A stretch of 64,000 nucleotides of DNA. Origin: Pseudomonas sp. Leaf48 (GTDB lineage: Bacteria > Pseudomonadota > Gammaproteobacteria > Pseudomonadales > Pseudomonadaceae). A model generated the notes under the pieces. That model was not told where the DNA came from. It worked only from the letters and a program-made list of their open reading frames with translations, and did no database searches. Numbering within the stretch: the stretch's first letter is position 1; every line of letters starts with the position of its first letter. Location of the stretch: contig NZ_LMLH01000031.1 of assembly GCF_001421885.1 (NCBI RefSeq), positions 2,436 to 66,435 of the forward strand, given 5' to 3'. Below are positions 17,470-25,859 of this stretch, in pieces. Position numbers and translations under genes: made by a program.

Positions 17470-17499
17470 TTGACAGTTTTTTAGAGCCCTTGTTATAAA
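17470..17499 (+). promoter_or_regulatory. Strong sigma70 promoter of hupB
   Basis: TTGACA at 17470-17475 and TTATAA (17493-17498, or TATAAA one base later) with 17-18 bases between. It lies about 100 bases upstream of hupB and just after lon, so hupB can be transcribed on its own. Confidence 0.8.
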
Positions 17500-17595
17500 G
17501 CGGCTCTTAAGTGTCTGTAGGCCATTCAGCACTGGTTTTTGCTTTTACCAAAAAAACTTAGAATCATACTCAAATAGATAGTAAGGGGACTTAGA

Positions 17596-17868
17596 GTGAA
17601 CAAGTCGGAACTGATTGATGCTATCGCTGCATCCGCTGATATCCCGAAAGCTGCTGCCGGCCGTGCGCTGGACGCTGTAATCGAATCCGTCACTGGCGCT
17701 CTCAAGGCTGGCGACTCCGTGGTTCTGGTTGGTTTCGGCACTTTCTCCGTAACCGATCGTCCAGCTCGCATTGGTCGTAACCCACAGACCGGTAAGACGC
17801 TGGAAATCGCAGCAGCCAAAAAACCAGGTTTCAAAGCCGGTAAAGCACTGAAAGAAGCTGTCAACTAA
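17596..17868 (+). CDS. hupB: DNA-binding protein HU-beta
   Basis: A 90-residue nucleoid protein of the HU/IHF family that bends and compacts DNA without sequence specificity. The helical dimerisation part (MNKSELIDAIAASADIPKAA) is followed by the beta-arm with the signature GFGTFSVTDRPARIGRNPQT and the C-terminal helix (FKAGKALKEAVN). It starts with ATG-like GTG/ATG usage at 17596 (gtgaac), after AAGGGGAC. It has its own promoter after lon. Confidence 0.96.
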   Translation: MNKSELIDAIAASADIPKAAAGRALDAVIESVTGALKAGDSVVLVGFGTFSVTDRPARIGRNPQTGKTLEIAAAKKPGFKAGKALKEAVN

Positions 17869-17922
17869 GTTTCGTTTCAGTTTTTTGCCCATCCGGGTCG
17901 GGGTCATGCCTGACCTGGCAGC

Positions 17923-17998
17923 GGAGCGGCAGTCTGGACGGCAGTTGCCGATTCAAGACGCCGAGGGTCGCGAGTTCGAGCCTCGATCCGCTCCGCCA
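17923..17998 (+). pseudogene. tRNA-Asp-like element (degenerate tRNA)
   Basis: A 76-base block with a perfect 7-bp acceptor stem (GGAGCGG / CCGCTCC), GCCA 3' end, and a T-arm-like segment GGGTCGCGAGTTCGAGCCTC close to that of tRNA-Asp. In the T-stem, paired changes keep four of five pairs relative to the common tRNA-Asp arm (GCGGG/CCCG becomes GCGAG/CTCG). The D-arm and anticodon arm do not fold: cggcagttgccg forms a different hairpin and no normal anticodon loop is seen. A terminator follows 8 bases later. Probably a decayed tRNA-Asp or a tRNA-like RNA. Confidence 0.4.
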
Positions 17999-18004
17999 GT
18001 TACG

Positions 18005-18035
18005 AGAAGGCGCATCCTCGGATGCGCCTTTCTTC
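18005..18035 (+). terminator. Terminator after the tRNA-like element
   Basis: The stem aaggcgcatcc / ggatgcgcctt with a short loop is followed by tcttct. It lies between hupB with its tRNA-like element and ppiD. Confidence 0.75.
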
Positions 18036-18100
18036 TATCCGGATACTACCCACGCTCCACGGTTGCCTAATTTTGAAGTTCAACCGTTTCTGGGGGACGC

Positions 18101-19972
18101 ATGCTGCAGAATATCAGGGACAATTCACAAGGCTGGATTGCCAAGACCATTATCGGGGTCATCGTTGCACTGATGGCGCTGACCGGTTTCGACGCCATTT
18201 TTCAGGCCACGACGAGCAAGAATGAAGCGGCGAAGGTCAATGGCGAAGAAATCAGCCAGAACGAGCTGAGCCAGGCGGTCGATATGCAACGCCGTCAACT
18301 CATGCAACAGCTGGGCAAGGATTTCGATGCATCCTTGCTTGACGAAAAAATGCTGCGCGAATCGGCTCTCAAAGGCCTGATCGATCGCAAGCTGCTGCTG
18401 CAAGGCGCAGAAAATTCGAAGTTCGCTTTTTCCGAAGCGGCGCTGGACCAGGTCATCCTGCAAACACCTGAATTTCAGGTGGATGGCAAATTCAGCCCCG
18501 AGCGTTTCGATCAGGTGATTCGTCAACTGGGCTACAGCCGTATGCAATTCCGCCAGATGCTGGCTCAGGAAATGCTGATCGGTCAATTGCGTGCCGGTGT
18601 GGCGGGTAGCGGTTTCGTCACCGATGCACAGGTGCTGGCATTCGCCCGTCTGGAAAAACAGACCCGCGATTTCGCTTCCCTGAACATCAAGGCTGACCCG
18701 GCGGCTGTGAAGCTGACCGACGAAGAGGTCAAGGCCTACTACGACGAACACGCCAAGGAATTCATGACGCCGGATCAGGTGATCATCGATTACCTCGAGT
18801 TGAAGAAGTCTTCCTTCTTCGATCAGGTCAGCGTCAAGGACGAAGACCTGCAGGCGGCGTATCAGAAAGAAATCGCCAACCTGTCGGAGCAACGCCGGGC
18901 TGCGCACATTCTGATCGAAGTCAACGACAAGACCACCGAAGCGCAGGCCAAGGCCAGGATTGACGAGGTTCAGGCGCGTCTGGCCAAGGGTGAGACATTC
19001 GAGGCGCTGGCCAAGGAATTCTCCCAGGATCCAGGTTCGGCCAACAATGGCGGCGACCTTGGTTTTGCCGGTCCTGGCGTCTACGACCCGGCGTTCGAAA
19101 CAGCCCTGTACGCGCTGAACAAGGACCAGGTTTCGGCGCCGGTTCGCACCGATTTCGGTTTCCACCTGATCAAGCTGCTGGGCGTGGAAGCGCCAGAAGT
19201 GCCGACGTTCGCCAGCCTGAAAGACAAGCTGACCCGTACGCTGAAGACCCAGGAGGTCGAACAGCGTTTCGTCGAGGCGAGCAAGCAACTGGAAGATGCC
19301 GCGTTCGAGGCTTCCGATCTGGCCCAGCCGGCGCAGGACCTGAAGCTGACCGTTCACACCTCCAAAGCGTTTGGTCGTGAAGGGGGGGAGGGCGTCACAG
19401 CTAACCGTGGTGTGATCACTGCCGCGTTCAGCCCTGAAGTGTTGGATGAAGGTGCCAACAGCACTGCCATCGAGCTCGATCCGGAAACCGTGATCGTGCT
19501 GCGCGCCAAGGAGCACCTGAAGCCTTCGCAACTGCCGCTGGAAAGCGTCGCTGCGGCCATCCGCGTGCAGTTGGCCAAGGAACACGCCAGCGCTGATGCC
19601 AAGACCAAGGCCGAAGCCCTGATCGTCAGTCTGCGCGAAGGCAAGACCCCGCTGGACCAGGCTATCGACGGCCAGAGCTGGAAAGTCACCGAAGCCGCTA
19701 CCCGTGCTCAGGAAGGGGTCGACCCTGCTGTGCTGCAAGCGTTGTTCCGCATGCCGAAACCGGCTGCCAAGGACAAACCGACCTTCACCAGCGTGACGCT
19801 GGCGGATGGCAGCCTGGTGGTCGTGCGTCTCAATGGCGTGAACGAAGCGGCAGCACCGACTGAAGAAGAGAAAGCGCAATACCGCCGCTACCTCGCTTCC
19901 CGTGTCGGCCAGCAAGACTTCGCGGCTTACCGCAAGCAACTGGAAAGCCAGGCTGACATCAAGAAGTACTGA
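18101..19972 (+). CDS. ppiD: Periplasmic folding chaperone/peptidyl-prolyl isomerase PpiD
   Basis: A 623-residue inner-membrane-anchored chaperone facing the periplasm that helps proteins leaving the Sec translocon. One N-terminal membrane helix (about residues 12-34, IAKTIIGVIVALMALTGFD) is followed by a SurA-N-like region (45-190), then a parvulin (PPIC) domain at about 265-360 with AAHILIEVND and GGDLGFAGPGVYDPAFE, then a C-terminal chaperone part. Start at 18101 after GGGGGACGC. Terminator follows. Confidence 0.94.
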   Translation: MLQNIRDNSQGWIAKTIIGVIVALMALTGFDAIFQATTSKNEAAKVNGEEISQNELSQAVDMQRRQLMQQLGKDFDASLLDEKMLRESALKGLIDRKLLLQGAENSKFAFSEAALDQVILQTPEFQVDGKFSPERFDQVIRQLGYSRMQFRQMLAQEMLIGQLRAGVAGSGFVTDAQVLAFARLEKQTRDFASLNIKADPAAVKLTDEEVKAYYDEHAKEFMTPDQVIIDYLELKKSSFFDQVSVKDEDLQAAYQKEIANLSEQRRAAHILIEVNDKTTEAQAKARIDEVQARLAKGETFEALAKEFSQDPGSANNGGDLGFAGPGVYDPAFETALYALNKDQVSAPVRTDFGFHLIKLLGVEAPEVPTFASLKDKLTRTLKTQEVEQRFVEASKQLEDAAFEASDLAQPAQDLKLTVHTSKAFGREGGEGVTANRGVITAAFSPEVLDEGANSTAIELDPETVIVLRAKEHLKPSQLPLESVAAAIRVQLAKEHASADAKTKAEALIVSLREGKTPLDQAIDGQSWKVTEAATRAQEGVDPAVLQALFRMPKPAAKDKPTFTSVTLADGSLVVVRLNGVNEAAAPTEEEKAQYRRYLASRVGQQDFAAYRKQLESQADIKKY

Positions 19973-19997
19973 TGACTGACTGAGTGTTGCGTTTCAT

Positions 19998-20030
19998 AAA
20001 AACCCCGGCCATTGGTCGGGGTTTTTTTCA
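19998..20030 (+). terminator. Terminator after ppiD
   Basis: The stem aaaccccggcc / ggtcggggttt (one G-T pair) with a run of seven T. Confidence 0.88.
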
Positions 20031-20094
20031 TCAAGATCAAAAGATCACAGCCTTTGTAGACGCTGCCGCAGGCTGCGATCTTTTGATCTTTTGC
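20031..20094. repeat. Inverted repeat of the 'ggctgcgatcttttgatct' type
   Basis: The arms agatcaaaagatcacagcc and ggctgcgatcttttgatct flank tttgtagacgctgccgca. A fragment of the same repeat occurs near 14934. It is a common Pseudomonas intergenic repeat, of unknown role. Confidence 0.65.
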
Positions 20095-20223
20095 TATGCC
20101 CCGGCAACTTCCCGCATGGAAGGCAGTCAACACACCTGTAACCGTTTCAAGACACAATCGATGCTCCCTCAGGCATCGTTCTGTTGCACAATACGCCCCG
20201 GACTGTTTCCCTCAGGATGTTCA

Positions 20224-21111
20224 ATGTTTAAATCATTTCCCGTGCGGGTTGTCGGGCTGGCAATCGTGCTGGCCGCTGCGGCCGGTTGTTCGTCAGAGAA
20301 AGCCGCGATCTATGAGCATGAGAAGTTCGATGACTCTGGAACCTATTCGCGCAACTATCCGGTGACTGACGCGCAGAGCTGTGAAGCCGCGCGTCGGGCC
20401 TTGCTCAGTCAGGGTTACATCATCACCAGCAGCGATCCGAAACTCATCAGCGGCCACAAGAGCTTCCAGCAGACCGGCGAAAACCACATGGAGATCAGCT
20501 TCAGTGTGGTCTGTACCGATGATGGCAGCGAAGGCCATCACGCGACCGTGTTCGCCAACGCCCTGCAGGATCGCTATGCGCTGAAGAAGACCAACAACTC
20601 CGCCAGTCTTGGCGTGGGTGTGCTGGGCTCGGTATCGATGCCGATCGGCTCCTCTGACGACTCGATGGTCAAGGTGGCCAGCGAAACCGTCACCTCGGCC
20701 AAGTTCTATGAGCGTTTTTTTGCCCTGATCGAATTGTTCCTGCCGCCGGAAGCAAAGAAGGCTGCGCACATTATCGAAAAGCCGAAAACCGACCTGGGTG
20801 TGCCTGAAGTCAAAGCTGCACCGGCACCATTGGCGCCAGCCCCAGCCCCAGCCCCAGCGTCTGCACCTGCCCCTGAACAGATCCCGGCTGCCCCTGCACC
20901 CGCTGCTGAGCCAACACCGGAACCAACTCCTGTCGAAACCGCGCCAGCGGTTTCCGAACCGTTTGCTCCACCACCTGAAGCGGCACCGATTACCCCGGTC
21001 GAAAACACAGCGCCGGCACCGTCCGCTGAAATCATCACGCCGCCGGCCAACCCAAGCGACCTGCCTCCACCGAGCGAACCGATTCCGGCGATTCCCGTCT
21101 CCGGCCAGTAA
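20224..21111 (+). CDS. DUF2242 lipoprotein with proline/alanine-rich tail
   Basis: A 295-residue predicted lipoprotein. The lipobox is AAAGC, with the acylated Cys near residue 22. The DUF2242 domain covers about 35-180 (for example YSRNYPVTDAQSCEAARRAL and LISGHKSFQQTGENHMEISF). From about 195 to the end runs a low-complexity P/A/E tail of repeats such as APAPAPAPA, probably an extended spacer. Start ATG 20224 after AGGATG-type site. Monocistronic in appearance. Function unknown. Confidence 0.83.
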   Translation: MFKSFPVRVVGLAIVLAAAAGCSSEKAAIYEHEKFDDSGTYSRNYPVTDAQSCEAARRALLSQGYIITSSDPKLISGHKSFQQTGENHMEISFSVVCTDDGSEGHHATVFANALQDRYALKKTNNSASLGVGVLGSVSMPIGSSDDSMVKVASETVTSAKFYERFFALIELFLPPEAKKAAHIIEKPKTDLGVPEVKAAPAPLAPAPAPAPASAPAPEQIPAAPAPAAEPTPEPTPVETAPAVSEPFAPPPEAAPITPVENTAPAPSAEIITPPANPSDLPPPSEPIPAIPVSGQ

Positions 21112-21368
21112 AGACCTGCTACGTTACGGGTTCGGCTCATACGACGCCGACCCCATAACATCGCGACAATTGATCGGCATCAACCAACAGGCTTGGCCCT
21201 GCGCCCTGCAGCAAAAAACCAGTGATAAATTCCTGACCGCCTGCTACGTTTTATTCAGTAGCTACGCAGCGTCGTGCCCATGTCATTTTTCTTTCACGCG
21301 GGCACTTTATGCTGAAAATGCAGGTCATTTATTCAGACGTTTTTCGACAAGCTGTGGGGGATTCAATA

Positions 21369-21455
21369 ATGGACGATTATCAGGAAGAGCTGCTCGAATA
21401 CCAGGCCTTCGAACTGGACCCGGTGGAACCAGCAGAAGACGCCACCGAGTTGTAA
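21369..21455 (+). CDS. 28-residue acidic small protein (putative)
   Basis: A short frame of 28 residues, MDDYQEELLEYQAFELDPVE then PAEDATEL, very acidic. A GGGGGA ribosome-binding site lies seven bases before the ATG, and the frame lies alone between two genes. The clean RBS and lack of rare codons favour a real small protein, but the length gives little statistical support. Function unknown. The gap 21112-21368 upstream shows nothing else. Confidence 0.5.
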   Translation: MDDYQEELLEYQAFELDPVEPAEDATEL

Positions 21456-21469
21456 TCAACGCTGCAGCT

Positions 21470-22513
21470 TCAGGCTGACTTTCTATGACTTCGGCGAAAC
21501 TCGCCGGGCGTCTGGCCGCTCCAGCGTTTGAATGCCCGTTGAAACGCTTCGGCTGAAGCAAAGCCCAGCAAGTAGGCGATTTCACCGAATGCCAGTTCGG
21601 TGTCACGAATGTAGGTCATGGCCAGGTCGCGGCGCGTGTCGTTGAGAATCGCGCGAAACTGCGTGCCTTCTTCCGCGAGTTTGCGGCGCAAGGTCCAGGT
21701 GGGCAGCTTCAGGCGTGCCGCCACTTCCTCAAGGTCGGGTTCCCGGCCACCACTGAGCAACGGCCCCAGCAGGGCTATGATGCGTTCACGCAGGCTGCGG
21801 GTGCGGGTCAGTTGTTCCAGCTCCCGTTCACACAATTGCAGCAAATGGCGCCAGGTGCTCGGGCAGTGCTCAGGGTTGCGTTGGGCCAGGCTCGCCAGGC
21901 TCAGGCGCAGTTGATTGTGTTCGGCGCCAAACTGGATCGGACAATCGCCCAGCACGTCGTCATAGACTGCGCGGTAAACGGGCGGCTCGAACTCTATTTC
22001 GATACGTTCGGCCCGCAGTGGGGCAGGGCTGACGCTCGATAGCTGCTGCAACCAGCCAGCGATGATCGAGTCCACCACGAAGCGGTTGTAGCTGTTGTAG
22101 GGGCTGATGGAGTAAAAGCGCAGCCAGGCGCCCTGGGCGTCCTCGTGAAAGCTCGATTGACCACGATAGTTGGAGCCGTACAAAGCTTCGAAGCGAATCA
22201 GGCAGCGCGCAGCTTCTCGCACCGTCGGCGCCTGGGCGGCGGTGACACCGGCAAGACCGGCCTGGCTCAGGCGGCTGAGCTGGCCCATGCGCAAGCCCAG
22301 CGCCGGGTTGGCGGTCAGTTGGATAGCGCCGTGACCCAGGCGCATGTAGCGCGGAATCGACAGTCGGGCCCCGGCTTCACTCAGGCGCGCCGCATCGAGG
22401 CCGTATTGATCGAGCAGGGGCTGTGGATCGACACCGTGGCTGCGTACGGCATCGGCCAGGCTATGGACGAAGCCTACGGACAGATCGCCAAGACGCATCG
22501 GCAGCGGCTTCAT
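21470..22513 (-). CDS. AraC-family regulator (arabinose-binding-like N-domain)
   Basis: A 347-residue transcription regulator. The N-terminal effector domain (about 20-205) is of the Arabinose_bd type seen in ArgR/OruR-like Pseudomonas regulators. The C-terminal double helix-turn-helix (about 245-340) has LEEVAARLKLPTWTLRRKLA and FGEIAYLLGFASAEAFQRAF, ending in the typical RWSGQTPGEFRR. Three bases downstream of the nitrilase-like gene on the same strand, so the two form an operon. The effector is unknown. Confidence 0.88.
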   Translation of the reverse strand: MKPLPMRLGDLSVGFVHSLADAVRSHGVDPQPLLDQYGLDAARLSEAGARLSIPRYMRLGHGAIQLTANPALGLRMGQLSRLSQAGLAGVTAAQAPTVREAARCLIRFEALYGSNYRGQSSFHEDAQGAWLRFYSISPYNSYNRFVVDSIIAGWLQQLSSVSPAPLRAERIEIEFEPPVYRAVYDDVLGDCPIQFGAEHNQLRLSLASLAQRNPEHCPSTWRHLLQLCERELEQLTRTRSLRERIIALLGPLLSGGREPDLEEVAARLKLPTWTLRRKLAEEGTQFRAILNDTRRDLAMTYIRDTELAFGEIAYLLGFASAEAFQRAFKRWSGQTPGEFRRSHRKSA

Positions 22514-22516
22514 CGC

Positions 22517-23647
22517 TTACAACCACAGGTTCAGCAGACGCGCACCGCGGGCGTTGCCATCGCTAAATTGCTGGCCGTTACTGTTGAGAAAGCTTTGCCC
22601 GGCGCTGCCCTGGTCCCAGAACTGCCCCCGCATGAACACACTCATGCCGGCAATGGCCTGATTGGCCGGTGTCCGCGTGGTGACAGTCAGTCGTTGCCAG
22701 GCCTGGCCTTCGCTGAGTTCCCCGGATTTGAGGCTCACGGAATCCGGAGTCGAGGAGCCACGGAAACCGCGCCACGGCTGCTCCCAGGCGCCGCGTCCCG
22801 TCACGAACGCCGGCACCACGACCAACTGCACGCTCTGATCATCGAGCTTGCGGTAGTTATCCGGATACCAGCTGTCGCGGCCAATCAGCACACCAAGACG
22901 CCCGGCCGGTGTGTCGACGACATTAACCGAATGTTCGGTGTTGGCCTTGATCCCGTCCGGTCCCGCAAAGACGGGATACATCTGGCGCTGGGGCTGGCCA
23001 ATCGGCAGGCCTTCGCGGTTGAACACCACGCTGCTGTTGTACAGCGCGCCGCGACCGATTTTCAGCCTGCCGTCGATGATGCTGGGTTCAGGCAATACGA
23101 TAGAGCCCGCCACCAGGGTTACGTGGAATTCCTTTGCCAGACCGCCGAACAGTGCCTGGTAGTCCTTGGCCATGGCCTTGGCCTTCATGCGCAGGTGCGC
23201 GTCGTCCAGGCGATTGCCGTCCTCGGCGCTGATCAGGGCACGCACGAACTTCAACGGATTGCTCGCCGCCAGCCAGTTCATCGCTTCCTTGATGGTGGCG
23301 GCCTGGTACAGCTCATCTTTTTCGCCGCTGACCATCAGCCAGGTGCCGACATGCTCGGGCAGCACAACGATGGTCTTGTCATTGAGCAGGCCCTGATCCC
23401 GGGCCTTCTGCAAATAGGCCGCCAGTTTGCGATGCAGGCGCTCGGGGCTTTGATAGTCGGTGGGGAACAGCTCGGGCTGGATGCCCAGCAGGTTGCCACG
23501 GTCGGCAGGTGTGCCCTGATCGATCGCCAGGTTGATGCGCAGGTCCGACAGGTAATGACCCACCGGCCGATCCGCGGCCCACATGGCGTAGGTTGTCAGG
23601 GTGGCAATCAGTGCCATGGAAAATGTCAGGTACAGAAGTTTGCGCAT
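22517..23647 (-). CDS. Nitrilase-fold protein without catalytic Lys and Cys
   Basis: A 376-residue protein with an N-terminal membrane anchor or signal (residues 5-25) and a carbon-nitrogen hydrolase fold. The Glu of the Glu-Lys-Cys triad is present (VVLPEHVG). The Lys block reads PQRQMYP, with Gln where Lys is expected. The Cys block reads GVLIGRDSWYPD, with a GGC Gly codon at the nucleophile position. It is therefore unlikely to hydrolyse amides and may be a binding or structural homologue. First gene of an operon with the AraC regulator. Start at 23647 fits the signal sequence. Confidence 0.75.
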   Translation of the reverse strand: MRKLLYLTFSMALIATLTTYAMWAADRPVGHYLSDLRINLAIDQGTPADRGNLLGIQPELFPTDYQSPERLHRKLAAYLQKARDQGLLNDKTIVVLPEHVGTWLMVSGEKDELYQAATIKEAMNWLAASNPLKFVRALISAEDGNRLDDAHLRMKAKAMAKDYQALFGGLAKEFHVTLVAGSIVLPEPSIIDGRLKIGRGALYNSSVVFNREGLPIGQPQRQMYPVFAGPDGIKANTEHSVNVVDTPAGRLGVLIGRDSWYPDNYRKLDDQSVQLVVVPAFVTGRGAWEQPWRGFRGSSTPDSVSLKSGELSEGQAWQRLTVTTRTPANQAIAGMSVFMRGQFWDQGSAGQSFLNSNGQQFSDGNARGARLLNLWL

Positions 23648-23801
23648 GGGGAAACAGTCAACAGCCGTATTCAGGGTGCATGGCTTTTTATCGGCTTCAA
23701 GGATAAAGCGAATCAAGGAGTGAGTGGGGAAAATTGTGCTCGGCGATTTTTTGTCTTAAAAGTTTTGATTTTTCGCGTTGTATTTGAAGTCGCGGCATCG
23801 A

Positions 23802-24452
23802 CTAATTTTGATGCAATCCTGGTTTTACAGATACCTCTAAGCCTTGAGCAGAGACCTTGTTGCTATTTGCGATAATGCACGTAACAACGTTTGTGAGCGC
23901 CTCTGTGAGTTGTGCTTCGGTTGTCTCGACGCTGTACCAATGTGACTGTCCGAATAACATCACAATGACTGCACTGGTGGTGGCGCAAATCTGCGCACCA
24001 GTGTTTCCTTCCTTGGCGTACTCATCCGTGATGATTTCGGTTAAAACAGAGCAATATCTGTTTTTCAGCTGAATAACCTGCTGCTGTTGTTCTTCATTGA
24101 GATTCGCGAATTCACGGGTGATCAGAACCAATTTGTACTTTTCATTAAAATGAAAAGCGATGAAAGCCTGGATGAACAGCTGCAAACGCTTGCCTGGGCT
24201 GCGCGCTCCCTTGATGCGACGCAAGGTGTCGAGCAATAAGTCGGACAATGCGGACTCAATAAGCTCGAATAACAATGACTGTTTGTTTTCGATGTGATGG
24301 TATAGCGATCCGGCATGCAGCCCGAGATAGCTCGCCAGATCTCGCAGGCCGATTGCTTGAAAGCCGCGTGTGGCGAAGAGTTCAAGCGCAGCATCAAGCA
24401 GTCGATCACGGGCGCTGTGTGTTGGATTGGCTAATGCGCTGTTAGTTGGCAT
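23802..24452 (-). CDS. TetR/AcrR family regulator at the left edge of the catabolic island
   Basis: A 216-residue TetR-type repressor. The N-terminal helix-turn-helix (about 15-60) is LLDAALELFATRGFQAIGLR then DLASYLGLHAGSLYHHIENK. The larger ligand-binding domain follows. It lies 78 bases downstream of the MFS gene in the same direction and may be the last gene of the flavin reductase-MFS unit. It could control a part of the island; no palindromic site unique to its own promoter was found. Confidence 0.85.
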   Translation of the reverse strand: MPTNSALANPTHSARDRLLDAALELFATRGFQAIGLRDLASYLGLHAGSLYHHIENKQSLLFELIESALSDLLLDTLRRIKGARSPGKRLQLFIQAFIAFHFNEKYKLVLITREFANLNEEQQQQVIQLKNRYCSVLTEIITDEYAKEGNTGAQICATTSAVIVMLFGQSHWYSVETTEAQLTEALTNVVTCIIANSNKVSAQGLEVSVKPGLHQN

Positions 24453-24530
24453 GTGGATTGGTCAACTGCAAAAGGTTTGGCAAAATATCAAAGGCCTGCG
24501 GCAAAAGTGCTTGAGCTTGCACTGCCAGGT

Positions 24531-25859
24531 TTAACTGCCGTGACGATAGTTGGTTTGGGAAGCATGGTGCGCGGTGCGCATCAGCAACAGCACCGCGCAA
24601 ATCACTGGCAGGTTCACCAGCAACAGTGCATAGCGCAGTGACTCGTGACCAAACAGCGGTAGCAGCATATCGCTGAACAAGCCGGTTATCAGTGGCCCGA
24701 CGCCGACCCCGAGCAGCGTACTCACGATGGTTTGCAGGGCCATGGCGGCACCGCGTTGGCCTGCTGGCACCAGTTGAGTGACGAGGTTGTAGGACGGGGC
24801 GACCCACCACACGGAAAAGAATGAATACAACGCGCACCAGAGCATGGCGACTGGAATCGGCACATTGCCCAGTCGAACCAGCAGGGAATCGGACCAAAGC
24901 AGATAGGGGATCAGCGCGCTGATTGCTGCCAGGTGGCCCAATACCGGAATCGAAACCTGCCAATGTGGATTGCGCCGACACAGGCGGTCACTTAACCAGC
25001 CACTGAACAGGCCACCGATCCCGGCTGAGGTTCCACAGATTACCCCCGCCAGCAATCCGGCGTGCTGCAGTGACAAGCCGTGGGAGCGCATCAGGAAGGT
25101 GGTATTCCACATGCCGATGGCATAGGCGCTGAGCGTGGTCAGGCCGCCCGCGAGGATCAGGCAACGGTAGGCGGGCAAAGCCCAGAGCTTGCGTGCTTCG
25201 GCACGCATACCCAGGAGTGCGGGTTGCGAGTGGGGGTGTGGCGTAAGGTCCCAGCGACCGCGCTGCGGATCACGCACGACAAAGGCCAGGATGGCGCTGA
25301 ACAACAGGGCCGGTAGGCCAAGGGCGATGAATGCGCTGCGCCAGCCATAGTGCTCCACCACCCAGGCGCCGATGCTCAAACCGATGATCGAGGAAAACGT
25401 CGGCGCGGCGGTAAAACAACTTATGGCGAATGAGCGTCGTTGCGGTGGATACAGATCCGCGATCAACGACAGCGAAGCCGACGTCGTCGGCGATTCGCTG
25501 ACGGCAACCAGCATTCGCGCAAAGGCCAGTGCCAGGAAGCTGCCAGCCAGCCCGCACGCCATGGTCGCCACTGCCCACAACAGGCAAGACATTGCCAGCA
25601 GGCGGATTCGCGGCATGCGGTCCACCAACCTTCCCGCTGGCAGACCCATCAGCGCATAGACGGCGGCAAACGCCAGGCCCGAGATCAAGCCGATGGCGGT
25701 GTCGCCGACCGCGAATTCGGCTTTGATCGGCTCGACCATGACCGCAAGAATTTGTCGCCCGACGAAGTTGTCGGCAAACACCATGGCCAGCAAAAATAGC
25801 AACCCATGGCTGCCCCAGCCGACACTGATCGGTGATGACAAACCTGCACGGGCGGTCAT
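24531..25859 (-). CDS. MFS transporter, spinster-like, island carrier 1
   Basis: A 442-residue, 12-helix major-facilitator protein of the spinster-like group. The N-terminal region reads NFVGRQILAVMVEPIKAEF, close to the equivalent of the second island MFS gene (47997-49325, NYIDRQLMAILIEPVKLEF), so the two are paralogues of equal length. The start at 25859 makes an ATGA overlap with the upstream flavin reductase stop, so the two are translationally coupled. Probably imports or exports the island substrate or an intermediate; the substrate is inferred from context only. Confidence 0.83.
   Translation of the reverse strand: MTARAGLSSPISVGWGSHGLLFLLAMVFADNFVGRQILAVMVEPIKAEFAVGDTAIGLISGLAFAAVYALMGLPAGRLVDRMPRIRLLAMSCLLWAVATMACGLAGSFLALAFARMLVAVSESPTTSASLSLIADLYPPQRRSFAISCFTAAPTFSSIIGLSIGAWVVEHYGWRSAFIALGLPALLFSAILAFVVRDPQRGRWDLTPHPHSQPALLGMRAEARKLWALPAYRCLILAGGLTTLSAYAIGMWNTTFLMRSHGLSLQHAGLLAGVICGTSAGIGGLFSGWLSDRLCRRNPHWQVSIPVLGHLAAISALIPYLLWSDSLLVRLGNVPIPVAMLWCALYSFFSVWWVAPSYNLVTQLVPAGQRGAAMALQTIVSTLLGVGVGPLITGLFSDMLLPLFGHESLRYALLLVNLPVICAVLLLMRTAHHASQTNYRHGS

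Noticed and set aside
18125..19939. 604-codon minus-strand frame antisense to ppiD
   Set aside because: Same reason; ppiD has clear domains on the plus strand.
23650..23800. Attachment site or integrase at the left edge of the island
   Set aside because: No tRNA, direct repeat or integrase was seen there; how the island arrived cannot be told from this window.
22145..23875. 576-codon plus-strand frame opposite the AraC and nitrilase-fold genes
   Set aside because: Spans two well-supported minus genes and has no recognisable domain.
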